Shown piece after piece: positions 46,597 to 55,163 of a stretch of DNA of 64,000 bases. Under the pieces are notes generated by a model. It had not been told where the DNA came from and searched no databases. It saw only the letters and a program-made list of their open reading frames with translations. Numbering within the stretch: the first letter of the stretch is position 1; the number at the start of each line of letters is the position of its first letter. This DNA is from Nitrospiraceae bacterium (GTDB lineage Bacteria > Nitrospirota > Nitrospiria > Nitrospirales > UBA8639): contig JACKFF010000008.1 of the NCBI GenBank assembly GCA_020632595.1, positions 124,001 through 188,000 on the forward strand, given 5' to 3'. A program made the position numbers and the translations under genes.

Positions 46597-48024
46597 TTAT
46601 TTCCCGGGTCTTCCGGCCTTGGGCAGAATGGACTGTGGCAACGCTATGCCATGTTCCTGGTAGTCAGCCGGGAAAAGGTTCACGCGGCGCCAAAGTTCGT
46701 ACCAGAGAGGGACCCGGTTCAACAGGACCCAGCCCATGACTTGGGTGCCTTGCCGAACTTGATTTTGCGGCGGCCAAGGGGAGCCTGCCGGATCCGGAAC
46801 CACCCAGAACCGGAAGCGACCTTGTGCGTCCGATGTCTGATCCACGACACGAATGCGGCCATCGAACGTGCCCGCCATCAATTCAGGCCAGGATGGTAAA
46901 GGAATTGCTGGTATGCCCTGAAACATCAGTAGCACGCTTCGATCCTGTCTGAGTAGTGGGGCATCCAACGCGTCCGCCCACATCTCCACAGCACGAGTAG
47001 CGGTGGTTGGAACGATCGTGACCAACGGATCGCCGGGATGTACGATTTCACCAGGGCCCACCCGGGCCATTCGCACCACCGTCCCATCCATGGGGGCGGT
47101 AATACGGCTGGCTGCCCGTCGCTGGACAGCATTGGACTGCGTCAAGGCCAGGTCGGCAAGTTCCTTCGAGGCATTGGCGGCTTCCGCCAGCGCCGAGGCC
47201 CGTTGTGACCGGGTGTCAAGAATTCGTTGAACCAGCTCGGCTTCAATTTGAGTCCGCCCGTACGACAGGGCCTTCCGGGATTGGCCTACCTCCTGAAGAG
47301 CTGCTTCACTGGCCCTGAGTTCTGCTTGGGCGCTCGCTTCCGCTTGGATGGCCAGTTCGAGATCCCGACGAGAGAGGAGGCCTTCGGCTTCTAATACCTG
47401 CGAGCGCTGTAAGTTCAGTTGAGCGGTCTGGGCTGATACTTTCGCGGCGGCCAGCCGTTGTTCGGCACTTTGGATTCGGCGGGAGGCTTCCTGCACTCGG
47501 GAATCAGCGGAGCGGGTGGCCGCGTCGCTGAGGTTTTTCATTTCCTGAATTTGTTTTTCCAATAGCTGGGCCCGAGTTAACGCGGCTTCTCGTCTCTCCT
47601 CCAGAGCCTGCATGGATTGGTCCAGGCGTGACAGCAGATCCGGGGCGAGAAATTTGGGATCGACATCGGCAAGTTCAAGCAGGAGATCACCTGTTTGTAC
47701 CATTATGCCTTCGTTGATTTTCCAGGTCATGATGCGCCCTTCTATAGGAGCATGAACCTCCTGCGGTCGTTCAGCAGGGGAATAGGCGGATAGTTGGCCC
47801 TGAGCTGTAATTGTTTGGGTCCAGGGGACAAAGACAAGAATGAGAGTGAATAGAAGAAAAAAACCGATGGCGAGCCGGGTTGCGGAGTACAATTTTGTGG
47901 GTATTTTGACCGCTGCCCATGATTCATACTGTGGCGGACGACGGGTGACGCGTAGCGGGGAAAGGCCTTGGCCGGAAACGAGTTGAGAGCCAGATGGTTT
48001 TGTGGGTAAACGCTCGAGGTCCAT
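46597..48024 (-). CDS. HlyD-family membrane fusion protein
   Basis: Periplasmic adaptor of a tripartite exporter, 475 residues. One N-terminal membrane segment (LAIGFFLLFTLILVFVPW, about 52-70), a biotinyl-lipoyl half (EVHAPIEGRIMTWKINEG), a long coiled-coil hairpin (about 125-290), the second lipoyl half (ITAPMDGTVVRMARVGPGE) and a beta-barrel end. It has no own clear ribosome site and starts three bases after the stop of a 33-residue peptide, so it is probably translated by coupling. It heads the set HlyD, TolC, ABC. Confidence 0.87.
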   Translation of the reverse strand: MDLERLPTKPSGSQLVSGQGLSPLRVTRRPPQYESWAAVKIPTKLYSATRLAIGFFLLFTLILVFVPWTQTITAQGQLSAYSPAERPQEVHAPIEGRIMTWKINEGIMVQTGDLLLELADVDPKFLAPDLLSRLDQSMQALEERREAALTRAQLLEKQIQEMKNLSDAATRSADSRVQEASRRIQSAEQRLAAAKVSAQTAQLNLQRSQVLEAEGLLSRRDLELAIQAEASAQAELRASEAALQEVGQSRKALSYGRTQIEAELVQRILDTRSQRASALAEAANASKELADLALTQSNAVQRRAASRITAPMDGTVVRMARVGPGEIVHPGDPLVTIVPTTATRAVEMWADALDAPLLRQDRSVLLMFQGIPAIPLPSWPELMAGTFDGRIRVVDQTSDAQGRFRFWVVPDPAGSPWPPQNQVRQGTQVMGWVLLNRVPLWYELWRRVNLFPADYQEHGIALPQSILPKAGRPGK

Positions 48025-48027
48025 CGC

Positions 48028-48129
48028 TTACTGGTTGTCCGCCAAGGTTTCCGGGGATTCACCCCACATGCGGCGAACCTCACCTAAAGTGAACGAAGAT
48101 ACGGGATCATATCCCAGAATGTGGTTCAT
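48028..48129 (-). CDS. 33-residue peptide upstream of hlyD-like gene
   Basis: Short frame starting ATG at 48129 with AAAAGG six to seven bases upstream, ending TAA at 48028, three bases before the HlyD-like start. The peptide begins MNHILGYDPVSSFTLGEV and ends ETLADNQ; it contains Arg-Arg, Met-Trp-Gly and several acidic residues, no Cys and no double-glycine leader. It is either a leader peptide that couples translation or a small product of the exporter operon. No homologue known to me. Confidence 0.5.
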   Translation of the reverse strand: MNHILGYDPVSSFTLGEVRRMWGESPETLADNQ

Positions 48130-48216
48130 GAATAACCTTTTCCGATATTCCATATTAGGATTTTCGGATCGCAAAGCCAAGTCCCGGCATACTCTTCAAT
48201 GCCCCCCATTATCACC

Positions 48217-48239
48217 ATTGGTCATTGACATAGACCAAT
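48217..48239. promoter_or_regulatory. perfect palindrome, candidate LysR operator
   Basis: ATTGGTC, nine bases, GACCAAT: a perfect inverted repeat in the divergent promoter region between the peptide-hlyD operon and the LysR gene, 48 bases before the LysR start. LysR-type regulators bind interrupted dyads with T-N11-A cores in such places. Confidence 0.55.
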
Positions 48240-48287
48240 TCATAATTTGTTCTTGAATCATTTAAAAAGTGAATGTATGCTTCCGCC

Positions 48288-49202
48288 ATGGAATGGCTGA
48301 ATTACCATCATCTGCTGTATTTCTGGGTGATCGCGCGGGAAGGCAGTATTAAGCGTGCCTGTGAAGAACTCAACCTCTCCCAACCGGCGTTGAGTGCTCA
48401 GCTTCGTGCCTTGGAAGAGACCTTAGGAGAAAAATTATTTGATCGAGTCGGGCGAACCCTCGTTTTGACCGAAATGGGCCATGTGGCGTACCGGTATGCC
48501 AGGGAAATCTTTTCACTCGGACAGGAGTTCACCAATCTTTTGAAAGGCCGACCGACTCATCGTCCCCTGAAATTAGTGGTGGGTATCGCTGAGGTAGTCC
48601 CCAAAATGGTGGCCTACAAATTGCTTGAATCGGTGTATGCCCTCCGCGAGCCTGTGCAAATCGTCTGTTGGGAAGGACGGTTGGACAGGTTATTAGGAGA
48701 ATTAGCCCTGCATGCGTTGGATCTCGTGTTGGCTGATACCCCGATACCCTCCACTGTCAAAATCCAAGGGCACAGTCATCTTCTCGGAGAATCGGGAGTG
48801 GCGTTATTTGCCACGAAAAAAATTGCGGTCAAATATCGAAAAGGTTTTCCAAGTTCATTAATGGATGCCCCCTTTCTTCTGCCGACGAGTAATTCGATAC
48901 TTCGTCGCGGGATGGATGAATGGTTTGCACGAATTGGGGTCGTTCCCAGAGTGATTGGAGAATTTGAAGATGGGGCCACCATGAAGGCATTCGGGGAGGC
49001 TGGAAAAGGCATTTTCCCGGGTTCAGCTGTCATGGCTAGAGAAATTGCCCGGCAATATGTGGTGCAAAAGGTCGGGAACGTTCCCGGTATTCGAGAGCAA
49101 TTCTATGTCATCTCAGCTGAGCGACGCCTTAAACACCCTGGTGTGCTGGCCATTGTCGACTCAGCTGAAAAAACCATTTTTCGACGATCCGGTTCAACCT
49201 AA
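48288..49202 (+). CDS. NhaR-like LysR-family transcriptional regulator
   Basis: LysR-type regulator of 304 residues. The helix-turn-helix is at the N-terminus (MEWLNYHHLLYFWVIAREGS ... LNLSQPALSAQLRALEETLG), typical of the NhaR branch; the effector domain follows from about residue 90. Family members usually start at MEWLNYHH, so the ATG at 48288 is chosen over 48273. It is transcribed away from the HlyD-TolC-ABC operon and is the natural candidate to control it. The inducer is unknown; homology to NhaR does not prove a sodium signal. Confidence 0.85.
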   Translation: MEWLNYHHLLYFWVIAREGSIKRACEELNLSQPALSAQLRALEETLGEKLFDRVGRTLVLTEMGHVAYRYAREIFSLGQEFTNLLKGRPTHRPLKLVVGIAEVVPKMVAYKLLESVYALREPVQIVCWEGRLDRLLGELALHALDLVLADTPIPSTVKIQGHSHLLGESGVALFATKKIAVKYRKGFPSSLMDAPFLLPTSNSILRRGMDEWFARIGVVPRVIGEFEDGATMKAFGEAGKGIFPGSAVMAREIARQYVVQKVGNVPGIREQFYVISAERRLKHPGVLAIVDSAEKTIFRRSGST

Positions 49203-49347
49203 AAGATTTTTTTTGAAGTTCTTATTCCGTGAAAATATCTAAAATCACGTGCTGTCTTGCTTCGCTATTTCTATTAGAGGAGACCCAGGGCGATAGTCAC
49301 TGGGGCTCACCACTTTCTAGCTATTTGGCATGGTTTTTTTCTTTGGC

Positions 49348-49755
49348 TCAAGGCCCTTCAGGGCTTTTGAAGGCTAAGAGACGTTGACCTTCCTGCCGGT
49401 GCATGGCAGCTAAATCCCGGAGTTCCCGAGCCGATTTCCAACGTGCAGAGGCCACATGCATGAGCATGGTCCGATGAAACCCTTTGGGATCCATATGCGG
49501 CTTAAGCATGAGGGAGGCCGCTCGCTGTTCAATGCGAACGGCTTCACTTTGTAACTCATCGGCTTGTTGATCATAGAGTTGTGCCATCTCAAGTAGATCG
49601 TTTCCGGTCCAGGGCTTCACATCTTCTGTCTCAGGTGTAGGCATGGCATAAGTCATCGGGGAAGACAAAAAGTTTTGTGAGGGTGATTCTGTAAAAAATA
49701 ACACCAGCCCCGCTCCTCCCAAGACCCCCATCAACACATACGCAAAGGCTTTCAT
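49348..49755 (-). CDS. membrane-anchored protein of unknown function
   Basis: 135 residues with one N-terminal hydrophobic segment (YVLMGVLGGAGLVLFF) and a helical, charged C-terminal part rich in Ala, Arg, Glu and Gln (LYDQQADELQSEAVRIEQRA). GAGGAGAG precedes the ATG. No family recognised; probably periplasmic-facing. Last of three minus-strand genes for exported proteins. Confidence 0.65.
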   Translation of the reverse strand: MKAFAYVLMGVLGGAGLVLFFTESPSQNFLSSPMTYAMPTPETEDVKPWTGNDLLEMAQLYDQQADELQSEAVRIEQRAASLMLKPHMDPKGFHRTMLMHVASARWKSARELRDLAAMHRQEGQRLLAFKSPEGP

Positions 49756-49869
49756 GTTGATCTCTCCTCGTTGGGTTAAAATGTTTGAAACACGGCCATT
49801 GTCGAAATGTTAACAATAAAATTTATAAGAATCTCTTATCGAGATGCAAATGGGGACTGCAGGGAATCA

Positions 49870-50763
49870 CTATGACGTCGGGTTGTCTCCATCCTTCACC
49901 CCATCCCGAAGTGGGGAGTTTGTACCTGCTGAAGAAGGTCGACTGGAAGGAGGAGGTTCACCGACTCCGGCAGTCCACTCTTGAGCCAATTTCATGACTG
50001 CCTGATCAAGCGCCTCTTGGAGTGCGATCATCCTGACAGTCTCAAGAGCCCTTCCTTCTTCAGGATAAATTGCGCTGGTCATGGCAGACCCTCTCACTCT
50101 GGGATACCGGTTGGATGCCAAAGGGAAATCCAATTGTTCCAGGATTGCATGAGAGCGGCCTAGTGCCCGGAGAAGTAATTTTCCCGACCTGATGTCTAAC
50201 AAACCTAATTCGACGGTCGCGTGGTTTTCCGTTTGCTGACCGTTGATGGCGCTAACTTCGGGGAGAAGGTCAAGGTGGGCGGGTCCCGTGGTTTCCTGAT
50301 TGGCTGACAGGAGTACTAAAACCACATCAAGATCCCTGGAGGCTCTCAGTGAGTTCAGTTGGCTGACGTTCTCTCCGGAGGGGATGTCCTCCAGACGAAT
50401 GACCTCTTCTACTGAAAGGGGGATCTGGTTTTGGACCTCCTGCTTCACCCTGGCCGCGAACTGTAACCAGCTATTGTCGGTCAGCGCCTGGTTGGCCCGG
50501 GAGTGGCCTGAGGACATGACGATGACCATACCAACCGGAAGCCGGTCGTGAGATTGAATTGAAAGCTTTTCCCGGATGATCGACGAAGAATTCAGCTCTT
50601 TTTCAAACTGCGTCTCCAGTCCGAGAGAGGAAGGGCCGGCGCACCCTCCCATCCAGAGCAAGGGTAACATCAAAAGAGGGAAAATTCTCCAGGAGGAAAG
50701 AAGAGCAGCTCGTGTTAAAACGCCACATAAACGGTCGGCCAAAGATGGTTTCTTTGATTGCAT
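49870..50763 (-). CDS. lipoprotein of unknown function
   Basis: 297-residue predicted lipoprotein: a long n-region, hydrophobic core and lipobox LLWMGGC (Cys about residue 41). AGGAG nine bases upstream of the ATG. The body alternates beta and helix segments (VGMVIVMSSG, LDVVLVLLSANQ, TVELGLLDIRSGKLLLRALG), a pattern seen in periplasmic proteins that sample stress lipoproteins, but no named family fits. The tail is Pro/Ser-rich. It follows the repeat protein gene by 145 bases. Confidence 0.65.
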   Translation of the reverse strand: MQSKKPSLADRLCGVLTRAALLSSWRIFPLLMLPLLWMGGCAGPSSLGLETQFEKELNSSSIIREKLSIQSHDRLPVGMVIVMSSGHSRANQALTDNSWLQFAARVKQEVQNQIPLSVEEVIRLEDIPSGENVSQLNSLRASRDLDVVLVLLSANQETTGPAHLDLLPEVSAINGQQTENHATVELGLLDIRSGKLLLRALGRSHAILEQLDFPLASNRYPRVRGSAMTSAIYPEEGRALETVRMIALQEALDQAVMKLAQEWTAGVGEPPPSSRPSSAGTNSPLRDGVKDGDNPTS

Positions 50764-50861
50764 CTTTCGGATCTCCTTTTCAGTTGGGATCGGATTTTCA
50801 GATTCGTTGCCTTAAATACAGGGGGGGTTGGAAAACCTGCCGGATGGTGATCACGAGATAA

Positions 50862-50899
50862 GGGTGGGAGGACAATTTCGCCGAAATTCCCTCCCACCC
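50862..50899 (-). terminator. long near-perfect hairpin after repeat-protein gene
   Basis: GGGTGGGAGG and CCTCCCACCC form a 10-bp outer stem, and AATTT/AAATT extends it inside with a small bulge. It lies ten bases past the stop of the gene ending at 50909. No strong T run follows, so it may be a terminator or RNA-stability hairpin. Confidence 0.55.
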
Positions 50900-50908
50900 A
50901 GCAAGTCC

Positions 50909-51313
50909 CTATGCTAGGGTCCAATCGACCTCCTCTTCCTCTTTACTGCTGTCGTTGCTGGCAATTGTCCAATCGGTCTCATCCTCGTCTGCATCTTCGG
51001 ACTCACCCTGGGCCAGAGTCCAGTCAGGTTCATCCTCCTCCGACTCCTTAGCGTCCTTTTTGGCCAAGGTCCAGTCAGTGTCATCCTCGCTGGAGTCTCT
51101 GGTATCTTTGCCGGCTAGCGTCCAGTCCACCTCTGTCTCCTGTTTGTCCTCCTCGGTAGCCATGATCCAGGTGGATTTGCCGTCGGATACCGGCACCTGC
51201 CCGTTGCCTTCCTTGCCCCAGATTGTGCCTGCTTGAGTCCAAGCCAGCAGTCCGGCGAGAGCTAACGCAAATGTGTAAGTTATGGCTTTGGTTGGTGTCA
51301 GTTGAGTGTTCAT
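50909..51313 (-). CDS. exported acidic 17-residue-repeat (DWTLA) protein
   Basis: 134 residues from the ATG at 51313, which has GGAGG eight bases upstream. A signal or anchor segment (ITYTFALALAGLLAWTQA) is followed by tandem repeats with DWTLA/DWTIA at residues 63, 80, 97, 114 and 130, spaced 17, 17, 17 and 16, plus a weaker TWIMA copy at 48. Between them lie mostly Asp, Glu, Ser and Lys. The protein ends exactly at the last WTLA. The strongly acidic composition suggests metal or cation binding or a disordered extracellular role. No known family. Confidence 0.75.
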   Translation of the reverse strand: MNTQLTPTKAITYTFALALAGLLAWTQAGTIWGKEGNGQVPVSDGKSTWIMATEEDKQETEVDWTLAGKDTRDSSEDDTDWTLAKKDAKESEEDEPDWTLAQGESEDADEDETDWTIASNDSSKEEEEVDWTLA

Positions 51314-51703
51314 TTTTAAATCCTCCAATAAAAGTGTGCAACCATCCGTCCCTGCTGTGAAAGTTTTATGTATTACTTCGTTATCCATGATTTATTAAAT
51401 ACTAATTATGTATATATAGACAAATACATAAAAATGTATATAAACATAAAAAAAATAGATGAATGAAAATGTTCGTAATTTCTTAAACATGAAGAGTGGC
51501 TTGGGGGCGGGATAGGGGATAGGTGTTCGTGCAGGTCCTGACGAGTATTGCCTGTTCATGCGGCTCCCAAGCCAAAACCTGAATGCTCATTATCGGAGGG
51601 GCTTTTAGCCTGGCCGTCATGGATTTCAATGAAAGGGAGTGTTGAATAATAAAGATGTTCAAGGGAAAATTTGCCCAGGATTAGATTTCTCATCAAAGGC
51701 TCC
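51314..51703. other. non-coding interval upstream of repeat-protein gene
   Basis: A very AT-rich stretch at about 51395-51480 (TATATATAGACAAATACATA and similar) is the likely promoter region of the repeat-protein gene. No further gene was seen. Confidence 0.45.
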
Positions 51704-51825
51704 GGGTCGGTTCAAAAAAGTCCGTCCAGCAAGGCCGCAGCCGTTTTTACGCGCGGAGCGTACGCGTAGTACGTGAGCACGGAAAAAGGGCGAGAACGCC
51801 GCTGGCGGCTTTTTTCAACAGACCC
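51704..51825. mobile_element. MITE-like intergenic inverted-repeat element
   Basis: 122-bp element with inverted ends GGGTCGGTTCAAAAAAG (51704-51720) and CTTTTTTCAACAGACCC (51809-51825), matching at 15 of 17 bases. The interior is GC-rich with internal dyads around TACGCGTAGTACGTG. No coding capacity. Similar short elements ending in GGGTCTGTTGAAAAA are, to my recollection, frequent in Nitrospira genomes; that would need a search. Confidence 0.6.
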
Positions 51826-51947
51826 TGAACGTGTGCGAGCCTGTCCAAAGAAATTTTTCCAGGCTACCGAGAAACACCCCCGGGAGGGTCGGGAGGAGGG
51901 CAGTCAGGGTTTTTCGAGGAAGCGGGATTCTGTAAGCATGGTGAAAT

Positions 51948-53624
51948 TCATTCGGTAAGGAGCAGGTGCACAGGAGTTAGAATTGCGGGTTTTTCAAGTT
52001 CGTGACGCACCATGGTGAAGATTTGACGATCTTTACGAATGGTGGTGTGCCCTCGTTTCTTTAAGTTTCGAAGTGGCAGGATGAGACGGGGATTTGATTG
52101 TAATTGCTTTTTGTGGCGGTTAAGAAAGGCCCAATATAAATTGGTAATGGGGCAATTCGTTTTGGGGTTGAAGGCGCATCCGGTGCAGAAATCACTCATA
52201 CGATTGATATAGGCTGCGCCCGAAATATACGGTTTGGTGGTCATGAAAGGACCTGTCCCGAAAGTTCCCATAGCCAAAACATTCGGTTCCACGACCCAAT
52301 CAAAAGCATCAACATACGCCACCCAGAACCAATCGGTCAGTTCACGGGGAGATACATCGAGCAGGGTGGCAATATTCGCAAGGATCATGAGCCTGGTAAT
52401 GTGGTGGGAATAGCCATGTTCCCAGACTTGTCCGATCACGTGATCAAGGCAATGCAGGCCGCTCGCTGTTCCCCAAAAGGCAGAGGGCAAAGGGTTCATG
52501 GCTCCCAGGAATGAAGGCGTCGCGCCTCCATTCAGACCGGATGCATTCCTGGAAGCCTTCCATGTTGGCTGGACCCATTTGTTGTATCCGGCATTACCAG
52601 GTATGTCTGCGCTGGGGAAGTGATTCCGGAACCCATCTGTTGCTTGATGGACATGCCGGACAAATTCACGCCAGCCTAGAACCTGCCGGATAAAACCTTC
52701 CTTGGAAGCCAAGGGGAGCTTTAAGGCTACAACGTCTTTGATCATCTGTCCGGGCAGCAAACGATGAATGTTGAGGAGGGCCGCCATGCGGGTATGAAAG
52801 AGCGTCTGTTCATTTTCGGCCATGGCATCCTCATAGGGACCGAAATGTGGAAGACAATGTGTTTTGGCCCAGTGCCATTGCCGGATGGCATCTTTTTTCG
52901 TTCCCGGAAGGAATTCCGGATGAAGCGTGCCGGGGTGGTCAGCAAATTGGGATTCAACGAGTGCCACGATCTCGGTCTTAATTGGATTGGTCGGAAAGCG
53001 GAGTTCCTTTGTAGGGCGCGGTCTTCCTTTCCAGGGCTTACGGTTTTCGGTATCGAAACTATATTTTCCGCCCATCGGGCGGGGACCGTCCATCAGGATG
53101 CCGGTGTGTTTTCGAACGAACCGATAGAAGGTATCCATGCGCCAGGGAGGCTGTGTCCCGGCGCCTTCCTCAAAGTCACGCCTGGAGGTCAACCAACCTT
53201 CATGAGGGATGAAGGTGACCAAACCTTTTTTGAGGAGCGGATCAAGATCCTGTTTGACTTCCAGTTCCGCGGGCTCCATGACCCGCAAAGAGCCTAAATC
53301 CTGAAGGAGGGGTTTTAATGTTTCTCGCAATGGTTCAGAGGTTGTTTGGTAGCGAACGGCCACACCCCGCTTTGCCTGTTCAATTGCGAAGTGACGCAGG
53401 TTGAGCAGATGAAAGGCAATTTTTTGCTTGTGGTAGGGTCTCCTTCTCAGCTTCCAATGCGACTCGATGAACACTACGCCGAGGTTGTGAGGATCTTCCC
53501 GGCTCAGGGGGCCCATGTCATCGGAAAGTTGGTCCTCCAAAACGAGAATCCAACTCCGCGTCCCTTCTTTGCTCGCATAGCCGTTCAGGGTTTTGAAAAA
53601 TTCATCCATTCTTGGACGGACCAT
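51948..53624 (-). CDS. FeS-type photolyase/cryptochrome (PhrB-like)
   Basis: Flavoprotein of the FeS-BCP (prokaryotic 6-4 photolyase/cryptochrome) family, about 553-558 residues. N-terminal Rossmann-like antenna domain (WILVLEDQLSD), helical FAD domain (WREFVRHVHQ, GYSHHITRLMILAN, WVEPNV region with AMGTFGTGPFMTTKPYISG), and the four cluster cysteines: one in SGLHCLDHVI, three in DFCTGCAFNPKTNCPITNLY. It would repair UV photoproducts or sense light. ATG at 53624 is used; an internal ATG at 53609 is possible. It is the last gene of the minus-strand cluster, 89 bases after the DCC gene. Confidence 0.87.
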   Translation of the reverse strand: MVRPRMDEFFKTLNGYASKEGTRSWILVLEDQLSDDMGPLSREDPHNLGVVFIESHWKLRRRPYHKQKIAFHLLNLRHFAIEQAKRGVAVRYQTTSEPLRETLKPLLQDLGSLRVMEPAELEVKQDLDPLLKKGLVTFIPHEGWLTSRRDFEEGAGTQPPWRMDTFYRFVRKHTGILMDGPRPMGGKYSFDTENRKPWKGRPRPTKELRFPTNPIKTEIVALVESQFADHPGTLHPEFLPGTKKDAIRQWHWAKTHCLPHFGPYEDAMAENEQTLFHTRMAALLNIHRLLPGQMIKDVVALKLPLASKEGFIRQVLGWREFVRHVHQATDGFRNHFPSADIPGNAGYNKWVQPTWKASRNASGLNGGATPSFLGAMNPLPSAFWGTASGLHCLDHVIGQVWEHGYSHHITRLMILANIATLLDVSPRELTDWFWVAYVDAFDWVVEPNVLAMGTFGTGPFMTTKPYISGAAYINRMSDFCTGCAFNPKTNCPITNLYWAFLNRHKKQLQSNPRLILPLRNLKKRGHTTIRKDRQIFTMVRHELEKPAILTPVHLLLTE

Positions 53625-53713
53625 CCTTGGGAGTCAGGAATGAAACAGGGCTCAGGCCATCTCTGCATGAGCCAACCACATGAATGCCGTGGCAATCCGT
53701 TTGAAAAATTCGG

Positions 53714-54148
53714 TCAGGCACGGCCGGTCAGCCGTAACCGGTTTCTGGCAAACCAGTCATACGCCCGGACCAGAAGTTTGTTGATTGTGGGTCGCCGGGC
53801 CAATCTTGCGAGAGCGCGCAATCCTATGGCTTCCCACATTTCCCTGAACACCTCGACGCCGGTAATGACTGTTCCATCCGCCCACCGGGCGTGAATGACT
53901 TTGCCCAAATCACATGGACTCAATCCATGTTCTGCCGGAAGGTAGGATGAAGCCGAAAAATCAATGAATTCCAGATGTTTCTTCCTATTGAATATGCTCA
54001 TGAGATCGATCTCACGACGACAAATTGGACAGTCGCCATCAAAATATACGGTCAATGGATAGGGTTTGGTTTCCCGGTGATGGGGCAGGACATCGGGGTG
54101 CCCCACGGGGGATGTTTGGCAGGATCCCGTACAGACTTTCTTATCCAT
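53714..54148 (-). CDS. DCC-family thiol oxidoreductase-like protein (DUF393)
   Basis: 144 residues with the DCC motif FDGDCPICRREIDLM (about residues 36-50) that gives the family its name (Asp-Cys-x-x-Cys, thioredoxin-like). An N-terminal Cys pair (VCTGSC) precedes it. It overlaps the end of cydB by eight bases, so it is co-translated. In other bacteria DUF393 genes sit near photolyase and lipid-modifying genes. The exact reaction is unknown. Confidence 0.82.
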   Translation of the reverse strand: MDKKVCTGSCQTSPVGHPDVLPHHRETKPYPLTVYFDGDCPICRREIDLMSIFNRKKHLEFIDFSASSYLPAEHGLSPCDLGKVIHARWADGTVITGVEVFREMWEAIGLRALARLARRPTINKLLVRAYDWFARNRLRLTGRA

Positions 54149-55163
54149 GGTGCTCCTTATGCCGGAACAAGCTGCTTCCTTTAAAAATTCGAAACAGGTA
54201 ATACAGCGAAGGGAACAGGAAGAGCGCCCCGACCACTAAAGTCCCTGCGATAAATTTCAGGGTGATTCCGGGAGCGGAGGCATTAAAGATCGTCAGATCG
54301 GGAGGGATCAAATACGGGAATTGTGCGAGGCCCCATGCCCAAATGGTCAGGGTGACCTGCAGGATGGCACAGGCCCGGGCCCACCAATAGCGCTGTGTGA
54401 CAAGTAATACGACAGCTGCAACGGTCAAACTGCCGATGCCGAATTGAATGACCCCACCCCAGAGACTGGTCGTCAGCTCACCCCAGAGTTGCGGGGCCCC
54501 CGACCTTCCCAGATACAACGCGGTTTCCTCCATTAAGCCGGCCAGTAGGGCTGCAATGATCGCCCGGTTCCGAAAGATTTTTTGTAGTGTGGGATCACGG
54601 GTTTCCAGAAGAAGATAGGTGGCTGCCAGATACGTAAACAGCAAGAGGGTCAACAATCCCATGCCTAACGGAAAAGGTTGCAGCCAGGGAGAGATATAGC
54701 CATCAAAAAAGGTTGCCGGGTTGACGGGAAAGTGGCCGGAGGTAATGGTCCCAATGATCATACCCAGGAGGAGAGGGCTGATGAGACTGGAAATGGCAAA
54801 CAGTTGATCCCACCTGAGGTGAATGTCATCATCTTTAATGTCATAGTGACGAAAGGCAAATGCTGACCCGCGAAGGACGATGCCGATGACCAGGATGGTC
54901 AGAGGAATATGAAGTGTGGTGGAAATATGCACATATGCCTTCGGAAAAGCCGTGAAGACGATCGTCACGATCAGAATCAACCATACATGATTAGCTTCCC
55001 AGATCGGTCCGATGGCTTCTCCGATCAACTGATGTTGCGCCCGCCTTGTGGGACCTCTGGCCAGAAGATGCCATACTCCGGCTCCAAAGTCTGCCCCGCC
55101 AAGCAAGGCGTAAAACGTCAGGGCGATCAGTAAGACATTGGCGAGAGCGATTTGCAATTCCAT
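54141..55163 (-). CDS. cydB: cytochrome bd oxidase subunit II
   Basis: Integral membrane subunit of a bd-type quinol oxidase, 340 residues, with the family start LANVLLIALTFYALLGGADFGAGVWHLLARG and WEANHVWLILIVTIVFTAFP (here in separate parts), and about eight membrane helices. Its ATG overlaps the TGA of cydA by one base. It pairs with CydA in the inner membrane to reduce oxygen with quinol electrons. Confidence 0.92.
   Translation of the reverse strand: MELQIALANVLLIALTFYALLGGADFGAGVWHLLARGPTRRAQHQLIGEAIGPIWEANHVWLILIVTIVFTAFPKAYVHISTTLHIPLTILVIGIVLRGSAFAFRHYDIKDDDIHLRWDQLFAISSLISPLLLGMIIGTITSGHFPVNPATFFDGYISPWLQPFPLGMGLLTLLLFTYLAATYLLLETRDPTLQKIFRNRAIIAALLAGLMEETALYLGRSGAPQLWGELTTSLWGGVIQFGIGSLTVAAVVLLVTQRYWWARACAILQVTLTIWAWGLAQFPYLIPPDLTIFNASAPGITLKFIAGTLVVGALFLFPSLYYLFRIFKGSSLFRHKEHHG

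Noticed and set aside
50862..51127. CRISPR-like periodicity at 51-base spacing
   Set aside because: The periodic DNA is coding (17-residue protein repeats in frame), and the repeats are neither identical nor separated by unique spacers.
51773..51958. Plus-strand 61-residue frame beside the MITE-like element
   Set aside because: It starts inside the inverted-repeat element and shows only low-complexity charged sequence.
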